This document shows positions 1 to 7,721 of a DNA stretch of 31,858 nt, piece by piece. The DNA is from a virus. Position 1 is the stretch's first letter. Each line of letters starts with the position of its first letter. The DNA is taken from the IMG/VR virus record IMGVR_UViG_3300007236_000025, positions 1 to 31,858 of that record, one strand, 5' to 3'. The notes beneath the pieces are model-generated. The model ran no database searches. It was not told the origin of the DNA and was given only the letters and a program-made list of their open reading frames with translations. The position numbers and the translations under genes are program-made.

Positions 1-156
1 ACTCAAATCGATGGCACCTTAGAAGTTGATGGTACAGTAGGAGTTGATGGAAACTTTAGAGTTGGTACATCTGGTAACTCAAAGTTTGATGTTGCGGCTT
101 CTACAGGTAATACTCAAATCGATGGTACTTTGGGTGTTGATGGAAACTTAACAGTT
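1..156 (+). repeat. Tandem fibre-module repeat within the partial fibre gene
   Basis: The 14 bases beginning ACTCAAATCGATGG at position 1 recur at 112 and are followed in both places by a Leu/Val-Asp-Gly coding stretch (DGTLEVDG and DGTLGVDG). The unit is roughly 111 bases, in frame, and encodes a beta-strand-rich fibre repeat. Earlier copies may lie left of the window. Confidence 0.6.
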
Positions 157-639
157 AATACAGATAAATTTGTGGTGACTGCTTCAAATGGTGATGTCAG
201 TGCACTTGGCACTATAACCTCAACATTTTCCGGTAATTTAACGGGTAATGTACTCGGTGATGTTACAGGAGATATTTACTCATCAAATGGTACCAGCAAA
301 ATTTTAGAAAGTGGTACAAACGGAACAGACGCAACTTTTACTGGTGATGTTACTGGACAAGTTAGTGACATCACTAACCACGCTATAACAGCATTAAATG
401 ATGTTAATAATACAAATCCAACTTCAGGGCAGACAGGTTACCTATTAACTTGGACTGGAACCGAATGGCAAGGTGCAGAAGCACCAGATACAGGTGTCAT
501 TACCTTAACATCAAGTAATGGTATTGTTGATAGTGGCACTGCTGATAACCCAGATATAGAATTGGATTATGAAATTGTTTCTGTTGCACCGTCTGGTGCA
601 GGTGGAACTTCTACAGGGCACCTTTGGTTCGTAGTATAA
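1..639 (+). CDS. Phage tail-fibre-like repeat protein, 3' portion (5' end outside window)
   Basis: The reading frame is open from base 1, so this is the C-terminal 212 residues of a longer protein. An internal ATG at 130 lies in the same frame and is probably not the start, because the repeated module TQIDGTL..VDG occurs on both sides of it. The sequence is Gly/Thr/Asn/Asp-rich with short repeated beta-strand-like units (GNTQIDGTL, GNLTVNTDKF), typical of trimeric phage fibre shafts. A segment near the end (LNDVNNTNPTSGQ...LLTWTGTEWQ) resembles a linker found in many marine myovirus fibres. The C-terminus GHLWFVV resembles the GDVWIVYNV end of the fibre at 6450-7712. The role, receptor binding or baseplate appendage, is inferred from composition and neighbours. 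The stop codon lies inside a late promoter box. Confidence 0.8.
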   Translation, partial: TQIDGTLEVDGTVGVDGNFRVGTSGNSKFDVAASTGNTQIDGTLGVDGNLTVNTDKFVVTASNGDVSALGTITSTFSGNLTGNVLGDVTGDIYSSNGTSKILESGTNGTDATFTGDVTGQVSDITNHAITALNDVNNTNPTSGQTGYLLTWTGTEWQGAEAPDTGVITLTSSNGIVDSGTADNPDIELDYEIVSVAPSGAGGTSTGHLWFVV

Positions 640-642
640 ATA
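635..642 (+). promoter_or_regulatory. T4-type late promoter TATAAATA
   Basis: Exact match to the T4 gp55-dependent late promoter box. It contains the TAA stop (637-639) of the upstream fibre gene and lies 7 bases before the ATG at 650. Transcription would begin about 6 bases after the box, leaving almost no leader. There is no Shine-Dalgarno sequence before the ATG. Confidence 0.8.
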
Positions 643-649
643 AGTTAAA

Positions 650-2905
650 ATGGCAGACATATATGTAAATTTAGGGTACTCCTTTCAGCAAAATTACATC
701 GCCCGTACGCCATTAAATAATCAACAAACATCTCAGGGAAGAGCACCAACACCATATATTGCCATTGGTAGAGTACCCGCAAACGCTCAAACCGCAGCTA
801 ATAATCAAAGTCCGTTTATTCAACAAAACAGACAACCATCAACCTATAACAATATCGGTAGAAATCCGTTAATTTATCAGTTTAGGTCGCCGTCTATCTA
901 TCAAGTTATTGCGATAGGTAATACTAGAATTCCTTATATCGCTGATGGTCAACAACCGTTAATTAAGAATAATCAACAACCGTTAATTAAAAACGCACAA
1001 ACAGTGGGTCAAACGGTTACTCGTGGTATCGGTATTATTCAATATGCATATAGAGTAGCTGCACCATACCCTTATGAATATCAACAACCGTCTAGAACTC
1101 AGATACCCGGTATTGGTATTATCCAGTATGCATATAGGGCAGATGCACCATACCCCTACACTTATCAACAACCGTCTAGAACTCAGATACCCGGTATTGG
1201 TATTATACAATATGCATATAGGGCAGATGCACCATACCCTTATGAATATCAACAACCGTCTAGAACTCAGATACCCGGTATTGGTATTATCCAGTATGCA
1301 TATAGGGCAGATGCACCATACCCTTATGAATATCGACAACCATCCAGAGTACAAACTCCTGGTATTGGTATTATCCGGTATGAATATAGGACAGAGGCAC
1401 CATACCCCTACACTTATCAACAACCGTCCAGAGTACAAGCTCCTGGTATTGGTATTACCCGGTATGAATATAGAGTAGAGGCACCATACCCTTACACTTA
1501 TCAACAACCAGGTAGAACACAAACACCTGGTATCGGTATTATCCAGTATGTGTTTAGGCTGAATGGTGACTACCCTTATGAATATCAACAACCGACTAGA
1601 GTCCCGTTTCGATATACTTTTGTCAACTTTTATCGTGCTCCGGGCATAGGTATTACAAGAGGTTCTTCAAGAACACCATATCCAGCAATCATTACCTCAC
1701 AGGTACCACAAACTGGAAAATTTGGTCAACCAACAGGAATTCAAAATCCTTTTTCCATTTTTTATCAAGCTAGGCAACCGTTTAGATATAGTTATACGTA
1801 TAACTTTCAGGACCCCGGTTCTTTCTTTGATAGAGGTATTAGTAGAACACCACAAAGAAATACGGCATCTGGTCCTGGTATCTATCAAGTACCTTTAAGG
1901 GGTGGTACAAACTATCAATACAGGTATCAGGGTCCACAAAGAACACCTATTAATATCGCGGACGGTATTTATCGAAATCCTTTAAGGGGTAATACAACCT
2001 ATCAATACAGGTATCAGAGTCCAAACAGAACACCTATTAATATTGCAGATGGTCTTTATCAATTACCTTTAAGGGGTACTACAACCTATCAATACAGGTA
2101 TCGGGGTCCAGAAAGAACACCTATTGCTATCGCGGATGGTCTTTATCAAGTACCTTTAAGGGGTAGTACAAACTATCAATACAGATACCAAACACCTTTA
2201 CGTACACCTATTAATGAGGCAGATGGTGTTTATCAAGTACCTGTAAGGGGCGATACAAACTATCAATACAGATACCAAACACCTTTACGTACACCTATTA
2301 ATATTGCAGATGGTGTTTACCAAGTACCTGTAAGGGGTGGTACAGCCTATCAATACAGATACCAAACACCTTTACGTACACCTATTAATGAGGCAGATGG
2401 TATTTATCAAAGACCTTTAAGGGGTGATACAACCTACCGATATGAGTATCAAACTCCTTATCGAGTACCATCTACATATCAGTTTAGGTCACCATCTACA
2501 TATCAGTTTAGGTCACCATTTACATATGATAATCGTCAACCCGGAACCTATGAATTCCGTGTTGGTGCGAACAATCAACAACCAAATAGTAGAAATAAGC
2601 AACAAACTTATCCTTATATTGCTAATATACAAACTCCTTTTATAACACAAGAAAGACAACCACTGATTTATCGAATACCTTCTATCTATCAGAAGTCATA
2701 TTCATATCAGGCAATTTTCCAGAACCCTTACATTTATCAGTCTCCATTTGTTACACAACAAACTTACCCAAATATTAGACCGATTGGACCTGTAGCTAAA
2801 GTTAAAGAGGTTTATCTAAACCAAGGTGGTACAGTAGAGACTGTTCAAGAAGTATATGTGAACAATTCTGGAATAGTCGATAAGGTCCATCAACGAAATA
2901 TATAA
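650..2905 (+). CDS. Giant Tyr/Pro/Arg-rich repeat protein A (putative virion fibre or decoration)
   Basis: 751 residues, no enzymatic motif. Layout: N-terminal segment of loose Q/N/P-rich short repeats (1-125); seven type I repeats of 28 residues (126-321, pattern GIGIIxYxYR....YPYxYQxPxRxQxP); an 88-residue hinge (322-409); seven type II repeats of 29 residues (410-607, pattern G[IVL]YQxPxRGxTxYQYRYQxPxRTPI); then short 8-residue units such as STYQFRSP and a C-terminal pair KEVYLNQGG / QEVYVNNSG resembling adaptor repeats of phage appendage proteins. Composition is dominated by Tyr, Gln, Pro, Arg and Ile with little Lys or acid, so it is basic. It is a paralogue of the gene at 7722-10445. 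Both sit among fibre genes under late promoters, so a virion location is likely, but the function is unknown. Confidence 0.85.
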   Translation: MADIYVNLGYSFQQNYIARTPLNNQQTSQGRAPTPYIAIGRVPANAQTAANNQSPFIQQNRQPSTYNNIGRNPLIYQFRSPSIYQVIAIGNTRIPYIADGQQPLIKNNQQPLIKNAQTVGQTVTRGIGIIQYAYRVAAPYPYEYQQPSRTQIPGIGIIQYAYRADAPYPYTYQQPSRTQIPGIGIIQYAYRADAPYPYEYQQPSRTQIPGIGIIQYAYRADAPYPYEYRQPSRVQTPGIGIIRYEYRTEAPYPYTYQQPSRVQAPGIGITRYEYRVEAPYPYTYQQPGRTQTPGIGIIQYVFRLNGDYPYEYQQPTRVPFRYTFVNFYRAPGIGITRGSSRTPYPAIITSQVPQTGKFGQPTGIQNPFSIFYQARQPFRYSYTYNFQDPGSFFDRGISRTPQRNTASGPGIYQVPLRGGTNYQYRYQGPQRTPINIADGIYRNPLRGNTTYQYRYQSPNRTPINIADGLYQLPLRGTTTYQYRYRGPERTPIAIADGLYQVPLRGSTNYQYRYQTPLRTPINEADGVYQVPVRGDTNYQYRYQTPLRTPINIADGVYQVPVRGGTAYQYRYQTPLRTPINEADGIYQRPLRGDTTYRYEYQTPYRVPSTYQFRSPSTYQFRSPFTYDNRQPGTYEFRVGANNQQPNSRNKQQTYPYIANIQTPFITQERQPLIYRIPSIYQKSYSYQAIFQNPYIYQSPFVTQQTYPNIRPIGPVAKVKEVYLNQGGTVETVQEVYVNNSGIVDKVHQRNI
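1025..1612 (+). repeat. Type I repeat array, 7 copies of 84 bp
   Basis: Seven in-frame copies begin at 1025, 1109, 1193, 1277, 1361, 1445 and 1529, each starting GGT AT(T/C) GGT AT. Each encodes a 28-residue unit ending in YQxPxRxQxP. Copies 2-4 are nearly identical in DNA. Copy 7 is the diverged terminal copy (VFRLNGDYPY) that also ends the array in the paralogue. Confidence 0.95.
1613..1876 (+). other. Conserved 88-codon hinge between type I and type II arrays (gene A)
   Basis: This 264-base stretch separates the two arrays and has exactly the same length as the equivalent in the paralogue (9003-9266), with only scattered base differences. It encodes a non-repetitive segment including GKFGQPTGIQNPFSIFYQ and FRYSYTYNFQDPG, then ends at a Gly-Pro just before the first type II unit. 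Confidence 0.85.
1877..2470 (+). repeat. Type II repeat array, 7 copies of 87 bp
   Basis: Copies begin at 1877, 1964, 2051, 2138, 2225, 2312 and 2399 (the last truncated and diverged). Each encodes G[IVL]YQxPxRG.TxYQYRYQ.PxRTPI followed by a variable INIAD or INEAD tail. Copies 4-6 share long identical DNA stretches. Confidence 0.95.
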
Positions 2906-2908
2906 ATA
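2901..2908 (+). promoter_or_regulatory. T4-type late promoter TATAAATA
   Basis: Exact late promoter box containing the stop codon (TAA 2903-2905) of repeat protein A and ending 6 bases before the ATG at 2915. The predicted transcript would begin at or next to the start codon. Confidence 0.8.
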
Positions 2909-2914
2909 GATAGT

Positions 2915-3247
2915 ATGGCTAATGTATTCAACGTTTTTATTGACCAAGGTTCTACTTATACTGTTACGGTAGAAGTAACAGATTCTGGTGGTAGTCAATT
3001 TGATTTGACTGATTACACAGCCGAATCTCAAATAAGAAAAACATACACTTCATCAGCTGTCACTGCTAGTTTCACAACTTCTTTAAATGTGGGTGCTGGA
3101 ACTGTAACTTTATCTATGACCGATGATACATCATCCACTGTCCCGGCAGGTAGATACGTTTATGATTGTATTATCACCGACCAAAGTGGTGTAAAAACAC
3201 GAATACTTGAAGGGCAAGCGACCGTAACACCAGGAGTAACTAGATAA
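2915..3247 (+). CDS. Small beta-rich phage structural protein (110 aa)
   Basis: 110 residues beginning MANVFNVFIDQGSTYTVTV, followed by alternating hydrophobic/polar beta-strands (DLTDYTAESQIRK, GTVTLSMTDDTSSTVPAGRYVYDCII) and ending near ILEGQATVTPGVTR. The pattern of an N-terminal strand with QG..Y, a LTDYTAESQIRK strand and a late PAGRYVYD strand is the Ig-like or BppU-N-like fold seen in many small phage baseplate and fibre proteins. That family link is recognised by pattern only. It starts right after a late promoter and is followed 2 bases later by the 71-residue gene. A role as a fibre-attachment or baseplate adaptor is inferred. Confidence 0.8.
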   Translation: MANVFNVFIDQGSTYTVTVEVTDSGGSQFDLTDYTAESQIRKTYTSSAVTASFTTSLNVGAGTVTLSMTDDTSSTVPAGRYVYDCIITDQSGVKTRILEGQATVTPGVTR

Positions 3248-3249
3248 AT

Positions 3250-3465
3250 ATGTCAGACATAAAAGCAAAAATTCGAGTTGGTGGCCAAGGAGTTAAAGTA
3301 ACTACAGCATTTCTTGGTAAAAACTCATTGGCCAATGCATCATTACAAGATTTGGGTGATGTTCAGAATGTGCCACAAAATGTAGAAGAAGGTTCTTTTT
3401 TAGAATACGACACAAATAGTAATTCATATGTACTTAATAACGTTATGGATTCAGGAATTTTTTAA
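3250..3465 (+). CDS. Small fibre-associated protein (71 aa)
   Basis: 71 residues, MSDIKAKIRVGGQGVKV at the start. The segment LQDLGDVQNVPQNVEEGSFLEYDTN matches the short linker motif (L.DV......G..L.YD) that occurs inside larger fibre proteins of this window, for example LNDVNNTNPTSGQTGYLLTW in the first gene. It therefore looks like a free-standing piece of fibre sequence, perhaps an adaptor between fibre subunits. No catalytic motif or membrane segment is seen. It starts 2 bases after the upstream stop, so translation is probably coupled. Function unknown. Confidence 0.7.
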   Translation: MSDIKAKIRVGGQGVKVTTAFLGKNSLANASLQDLGDVQNVPQNVEEGSFLEYDTNSNSYVLNNVMDSGIF

Positions 3466-3480
3466 TAGGATAAAAAACTT

Positions 3481-5475
3481 ATGGCAACAGTAATTCAAAT
3501 TAAAAGAACAACTGGAACCTCAGCACCAACAACTACTGATTTAGCTGAAGGTGAACTTGCATATGTACAAGATAGAACCAATGACGGTGCATCATCCAAA
3601 CTTTATATCGAATCAGTAGACTCACTTTCATCTGAAGTTGTTCATGAAGTTGGTGGAAAATTCTTTACTGATATCATTAATGGTGCTACGGTAACTCCTG
3701 CAAACTTTAAGGTTGGTAATGGTGCAACATCAGGTGCACAAATAGAATTGTATGAAGACTCTGATAATGGTACAAATTATACAGGTTTCAAATCACCAGA
3801 TGCTCTTGCTGGTGATGTTATCTACACCCTTCCTCTTACTGATGGTAACGATGGTCAACAACTCCAAACGAACGGAACAGGTACTTTAAGTTGGCAAAAT
3901 AGTACTGCAACAATTGCTGGTGCAGACGATACGGATGTTTCATCAGAGGCTAGTGGTCAACTTTTAATTTGGGACGGAACAGACTCGTGGGATAATGTCG
4001 ATGTAACTGGTGATGTCACAATTACCAATCTTGGTGTTACTACACTTGGTGCTGGAACGGTTGAATTTACAATGTTCGATGCAGCAACAGTTCAAACATC
4101 TGCTGAACTTGTAACTCCAGGTTTTTCTGATGATGATGTTACAGTGTTGACTGCTGCAGCTGTACAAGACCGTATTGATACAACTAACAATGCTCAGGAT
4201 CTTGACATCACAGACGGTACAACTACTTCACAAGTCCTTATCGATAGTCAGACTATGACTGTTCAGGGTACAGCTAATGAAGTAACAGTCGGTCTATCTG
4301 GACAAACATTCACAGTCGGTCTTCCCGATAGTGTTTCCATTACAACCGAACTGACTGCTGCAAGTGCTATCGTATCGGATTTGACAGATAACCGAATAAC
4401 TATTGCTGGTACTAGTGGTGCATTGGAAGACGATGCAAATTTAACATTTGATGGTACCAATTTCCAAGTAGGTGGTACAAACTTTAGTGTTGCACAAGCT
4501 TCAGGTAATACATCTATTGCTGGTACTCTCGATGTCGATACAAGTGCTACATTAGCAAGTGTCAATGTTGAAGATTTAACCGACAATCGAGTTGTTATTG
4601 CTGGTACTAGTGGTGAACTTGAAGATGACGCAAACCTCACATTTGATGGTACTGATTTTGTAATTGGTGGTGCATCGGGTGTATCAATCAAGGGTTCTGG
4701 AGCCGATGTTGGTGATGTTAATATTGCTAGTGGTAATTTTACAATTGATGCATCAACTGGTGACGTGGTTGTGGGTGGTAATTTAACAGTTTCAGGGACC
4801 ACAACAACCGTAGATTCTACAACAGTTTCTATTGCTGACCCAGTATTTGAAATTGGTGAAAGTGATACTGATGATAACTTGGACCGTGGTATTAAATTCC
4901 TCTATAATGACGGTGCTGCTAAAATTGGTTTCTTCGGTTATGATGATTCTACTGGTAAGTTCATTGCATTAAGTGATGCAACTGATGCAACTAGCACATT
5001 CTCTGGTACTGCGTTGCCTGCTGTATTTGGTAATCTTGAAGTTTCAGATATTAATTCAGGTTCAGGTAACTTCCAAGTTACAGCTTCGAATGGTAACACA
5101 ACGATTGCAGGAACTCTGGATGCGACTGGTAGTTTTGCAATCAACACTAACCAGTTCACCGTAGATGGATCTAACGGAAACACATTAATTGCTGGTACAG
5201 TTTCTTTGTCTAGTTCAATTGTTGCAGTGGATGGGGTGGCTCCGACAGCTGGTCAATTATTGATTGGTCATGGAACAAATGGTGATTTGCAACTAGCAAC
5301 ATTAACCGAAGGGTCCAATGGTGTTACCATAACCAATGGTGATGCCTCGATTACAATCGAAAATGATTTAGCGACTACGAGTACAGTAGGTGTCGCATCT
5401 TTTAGTGCTGATAATTTTACAGTAACAACTGGAGATGTAACAATCACAGCAATTGATGGTGGAACATATAGCTAA
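3481..5475 (+). CDS. Modular phage tail-fibre-like protein (664 aa)
   Basis: 664 residues. The N-terminus (IQIKRTTGTSAPTTTDLAEGELAYVQD...KLYIES, about 1-45) resembles the small N-terminal domain of many phage fibres (major tropism determinant N-like, recognised by pattern). The remainder is Gly/Thr/Asp-rich beta repeats: a 33-residue unit DLTDNR..IAGTSG.LEDDANLTFDG occurs twice 65 residues apart (residues 300-332 and 365-397), and a NLTVSGTTTTVDSTTV...DPVFEIG module (from about residue 434) is followed by GIKFLYNDGAAKIGFFGYDDSTGKF, a combination common in marine T4-like fibres. AGGA lies about 10 bases before the ATG. Likely a virion fibre. The partner and receptor are unknown. The same module recurs in the gene at 6450-7712. 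Confidence 0.85.
   Translation: MATVIQIKRTTGTSAPTTTDLAEGELAYVQDRTNDGASSKLYIESVDSLSSEVVHEVGGKFFTDIINGATVTPANFKVGNGATSGAQIELYEDSDNGTNYTGFKSPDALAGDVIYTLPLTDGNDGQQLQTNGTGTLSWQNSTATIAGADDTDVSSEASGQLLIWDGTDSWDNVDVTGDVTITNLGVTTLGAGTVEFTMFDAATVQTSAELVTPGFSDDDVTVLTAAAVQDRIDTTNNAQDLDITDGTTTSQVLIDSQTMTVQGTANEVTVGLSGQTFTVGLPDSVSITTELTAASAIVSDLTDNRITIAGTSGALEDDANLTFDGTNFQVGGTNFSVAQASGNTSIAGTLDVDTSATLASVNVEDLTDNRVVIAGTSGELEDDANLTFDGTDFVIGGASGVSIKGSGADVGDVNIASGNFTIDASTGDVVVGGNLTVSGTTTTVDSTTVSIADPVFEIGESDTDDNLDRGIKFLYNDGAAKIGFFGYDDSTGKFIALSDATDATSTFSGTALPAVFGNLEVSDINSGSGNFQVTASNGNTTIAGTLDATGSFAINTNQFTVDGSNGNTLIAGTVSLSSSIVAVDGVAPTAGQLLIGHGTNGDLQLATLTEGSNGVTITNGDASITIENDLATTSTVGVASFSADNFTVTTGDVTITAIDGGTYS
4378..4671 (+). 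repeat. Two copies of a 33-codon fibre module, 195 bp apart
   Basis: Copies at 4378-4476 and 4573-4671 encode DLTDNR[IV][TV]IAGTSG[AE]LEDDANLTFDGT. They are similar in protein but clearly diverged at third codon positions, so the duplication is old. Confidence 0.85.
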
Positions 5476-5499
5476 TACATAATGAAATAAGAGGGTATA

Positions 5500-6090
5500 A
5501 TGACCACGATTTTAAAACATAAGAGGTCTAGTACCGCATCTTCTGCACCCGCAGTTGGGGATTTAGCTTTAGGTGAACTTGCGGTTAATGATAGAGACGG
5601 CAAAGTCTTTCTGAAAACAGACGATGGTGCATCAAACGAAGCAATTGTAGAGGTAGGTACTAATCCATCATCTGTCACGGTAAACGGAGCATTCTCTCTC
5701 CCTACTTCCGATGGTACTTCTGTTGGTGATGAAGGTCAAATTTTACAGACCGATGGTGCGGGCACAGTTAGTTGGGTGACACCAAGTTCTTATATGGAAT
5801 CGGTTTCAACAACCACTACTGCGGCCGACCAAGTTTTGTATAGTGCTGCGGCAACAAATAATAGTGTTAAAATGACATTGGCTGCTTCTCATGCATCTGC
5901 CGGAAAACACATTTGTGAGGTTCTATTCAATAGTGATGGTACCGACACTTTCTTTGTTCAATACGGAGATGTTTTTACAATTAGTGAATTGTTTACACTA
6001 TCATCTGATGTGAATACAGGAAACATGAGAATTTTAGTAACTCCTGTTAACACTAGTACAACATTCAAAATGCACTTGGTTCAATTCTAA
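5500..6090 (+). CDS. Fibre-like protein with Mtd-N-like start (196 aa)
   Basis: 196 residues. The first 50 (ILKHKRSSTASSAPAVGDLALGELAVNDRDGKVFLKTDDG) repeat the N-terminal domain theme of the preceding fibre: KR....SAP....LA.GELA followed by a display-like .K.FLK.DDG. A middle linker (ILQTDGAGTVSWVTPSS) matches LQTNGTGTLSWQNST of the neighbour. The C-terminal 110 residues (VSTTTTAADQVLYSAAATNNSVKM...DTFFVQYGDVFT...) form a compact beta-rich domain that may be the exposed head. GAGGG lies 7 bases before the ATG. The stop overlaps the next start by one base (TAATG), so the two are translationally coupled. Likely a short fibre; function inferred. Confidence 0.8.
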   Translation: MTTILKHKRSSTASSAPAVGDLALGELAVNDRDGKVFLKTDDGASNEAIVEVGTNPSSVTVNGAFSLPTSDGTSVGDEGQILQTDGAGTVSWVTPSSYMESVSTTTTAADQVLYSAAATNNSVKMTLAASHASAGKHICEVLFNSDGTDTFFVQYGDVFTISELFTLSSDVNTGNMRILVTPVNTSTTFKMHLVQF

Positions 6091-6407
6091 TGTCCTCTTC
6101 AGGTAAATACGCATCATCAACAACAAATCCTCATAAATTTTTCAGTTTGAGGACAAAAGATGATGGTAAATATGTTTTATTAGTTTCTTTTAATGACATT
6201 GAGATTGGTAAAGATATTTATTATTCATCCGAATTTTTGATTGATATTTCAAACAGAACTGTGAGATATGATGAGTTTGGTGTATTGGGTTCAAAGCAAA
6301 ATTTAGTCAATTTTAGATTCGAAGAAATCGACGGCAATCTTAATTTTGTTATTGAACCAAAAACCACGTCTAAGTGTTTGGCGAATTATACACTAAGAAG
6401 TCTTTAA
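6090..6407 (+). CDS. Unknown small protein coupled to a fibre gene (105 aa)
   Basis: 105 residues, MSSSGKYASSTTNPHKFFSLRTKDDGKYVLLVSFNDIEIG..., predicted mostly beta (KYVLLVSF, IYYSSEFLIDISNRTVRYDEFG, FRFEEIDGNLNFVIEP). It has one Cys (KCLANY), no signal peptide and no membrane segment. Its ATG shares one base with the stop of the 196-residue fibre-like gene, which usually means a shared complex or a dedicated chaperone, so it may be an accessory subunit of that fibre. No family is recognised. Followed by a late promoter for the next fibre. Confidence 0.7.
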   Translation: MSSSGKYASSTTNPHKFFSLRTKDDGKYVLLVSFNDIEIGKDIYYSSEFLIDISNRTVRYDEFGVLGSKQNLVNFRFEEIDGNLNFVIEPKTTSKCLANYTLRSL

Positions 6408-6408
6408 G

Positions 6409-6416
6409 ACTAAATA
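6409..6416 (+). promoter_or_regulatory. Late promoter variant ACTAAATA
   Basis: One-base variant (C for A at the third position, with a neutral first base) of the late box, placed just after the stop at 6405-6407 and 33 bases before the GTG start at 6450. The same octamer is found on the minus strand before the only minus-strand gene. Confidence 0.5.
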
Positions 6417-6449
6417 CTCCTAAGTCTATCTTTATTTTTGGGGTGTTTG

Positions 6450-7712
6450 GTGTCCAATAAAACATTTTCTGTAGAGCATGGTGCCTTTATCGATAATGAA
6501 GTTGATATTCATGGCGCCACCCCACTTTTAAAACTTACTGATACAGACACAACAAATTTACAACACACCCTATCTTCAAGTGCGGGATTGGTCATTTCGG
6601 CTGATGCAAACAACGTCGAAGCATCATCTACCATCGACTTTGCAGTCGATGGGTCTACTGTTGGTACACTTGGACCTACTGGCGATTTGACATTAACTAG
6701 TGCCGCGTCTCCAACTTTAAGATTAACTGATACCACTAATACCGTTACTGCTAGTGTCTATGCACAAGATGCTGATGTTTTTTATGGGTCCACAACTAAT
6801 CATGCAACTAACATTGGTAGTAATAATACAACTGCAATCGCTATTGACACTTTACAGAATGTTACAATTTCAGGCACTCTTGGTAGTGAAAAAATTACAG
6901 CTACCGTAGATAATAACACCACTGCATTAGACTTACAGATTGGTACTAATGCCGACTTCATCTTTACTGCTGACTCAACATCGGGTTATGTTACAACTCT
7001 GAACATGGACGATACGGGATTAGATATCGGACATGATTCCGTATCTCGTTCATTGAATCTCATAACCAATAGTTTAGATAGATTGACCGTTGCTGGCGGT
7101 GGTAACGTTGGTATCAACAACACTAACCCAACAACAGCAAAACTTGTTGTTGATGGTGACGATAATGCATACACGATAAGAGCTGAAGGTGGTGCAACTA
7201 CGGGACAATCTTATGGTATGAGAATTCGTGCGGGGTCGAATGCGTCAGACACAGCACTCTTGGTAGAAAACAAAGCTGCTAACACAACCTTTATGGAAAT
7301 CCTTGGTGATGGTTCAGTAAATATCAATGGTAACTTAACCGTAAGTGGCACCACAACCTCTATCACTAATACCAACACGACAATTACAGACGCATTGATA
7401 GAACTCGGTTCTGGTAATGCCGGTGCAAACTCAAACGACTTGGGTTTAATATTAGAACGTGGGACAACTGGTGACAATGGGTTTATTGGGTTTGATGAAA
7501 GTGCTGACCAATTTGTAGTTGCAACCACAACTGCAACTGGTGGTTCTACAGGTGACTTAACATTAACAGATGCAAATTTTAGAGCAAATCAAATCACAAC
7601 AACCTATGCAAATAACTCTAGTGGAGTAATGAGAAACATATATGAATCTACAAGTAATCCAACTGCTGGCGATGGGCAGGTCGGTGACGTGTGGATTGTT
7701 TACAATGTTTAA
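6450..7712 (+). CDS. Modular phage tail-fibre-like protein (420 aa)
   Basis: 420 residues from the GTG at 6450 (MSNKTFSVEHGAFIDNEVDIHG). This start is chosen because similar fibres begin with a short K.F.V..G segment. A TTG at 6438 would add four residues and has no advantage. The shaft is Gly/Thr/Asn-rich. Residues near 295 carry NLTVSGTTTSITNTNTTITDALIELG followed by GLILERGTTGDNGFIGFDES, the same module as in the fibre at 3481-5475. The C-terminus (SNPTAGDGQVGDVWIVYNV) matches the type of end seen in the gene at 1-639. Likely a virion fibre. Followed 9 bases later by repeat protein B. Confidence 0.85.
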   Translation: MSNKTFSVEHGAFIDNEVDIHGATPLLKLTDTDTTNLQHTLSSSAGLVISADANNVEASSTIDFAVDGSTVGTLGPTGDLTLTSAASPTLRLTDTTNTVTASVYAQDADVFYGSTTNHATNIGSNNTTAIAIDTLQNVTISGTLGSEKITATVDNNTTALDLQIGTNADFIFTADSTSGYVTTLNMDDTGLDIGHDSVSRSLNLITNSLDRLTVAGGGNVGINNTNPTTAKLVVDGDDNAYTIRAEGGATTGQSYGMRIRAGSNASDTALLVENKAANTTFMEILGDGSVNINGNLTVSGTTTSITNTNTTITDALIELGSGNAGANSNDLGLILERGTTGDNGFIGFDESADQFVVATTTATGGSTGDLTLTDANFRANQITTTYANNSSGVMRNIYESTSNPTAGDGQVGDVWIVYNV

Positions 7713-7721
7713 GGATTGATA

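Noticed and set aside
983-1591. 202-codon open frame on the minus strand inside repeat array A
   Set aside because: It mirrors the 84-base plus-strand repeat; a period divisible by three keeps the opposite frame open. No ribosome binding site and no independent support.
1025-2470. Regular repeats suggesting a CRISPR array or satellite
   Set aside because: Units are contiguous, 84-87 bases, in frame and coding, without unique spacers.
3243-3250. GATAAATA as a late promoter for the 71-residue gene
   Set aside because: The box overlaps the ATG at 3250, so it could not make an mRNA including the start; co-transcription from 2901 is simpler.
4263-4802. 179-codon minus-strand frame in the fibre gene
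   Set aside because: Low-complexity shadow of Thr/Gly/Asp-rich coding sequence; no start context or known similarity.
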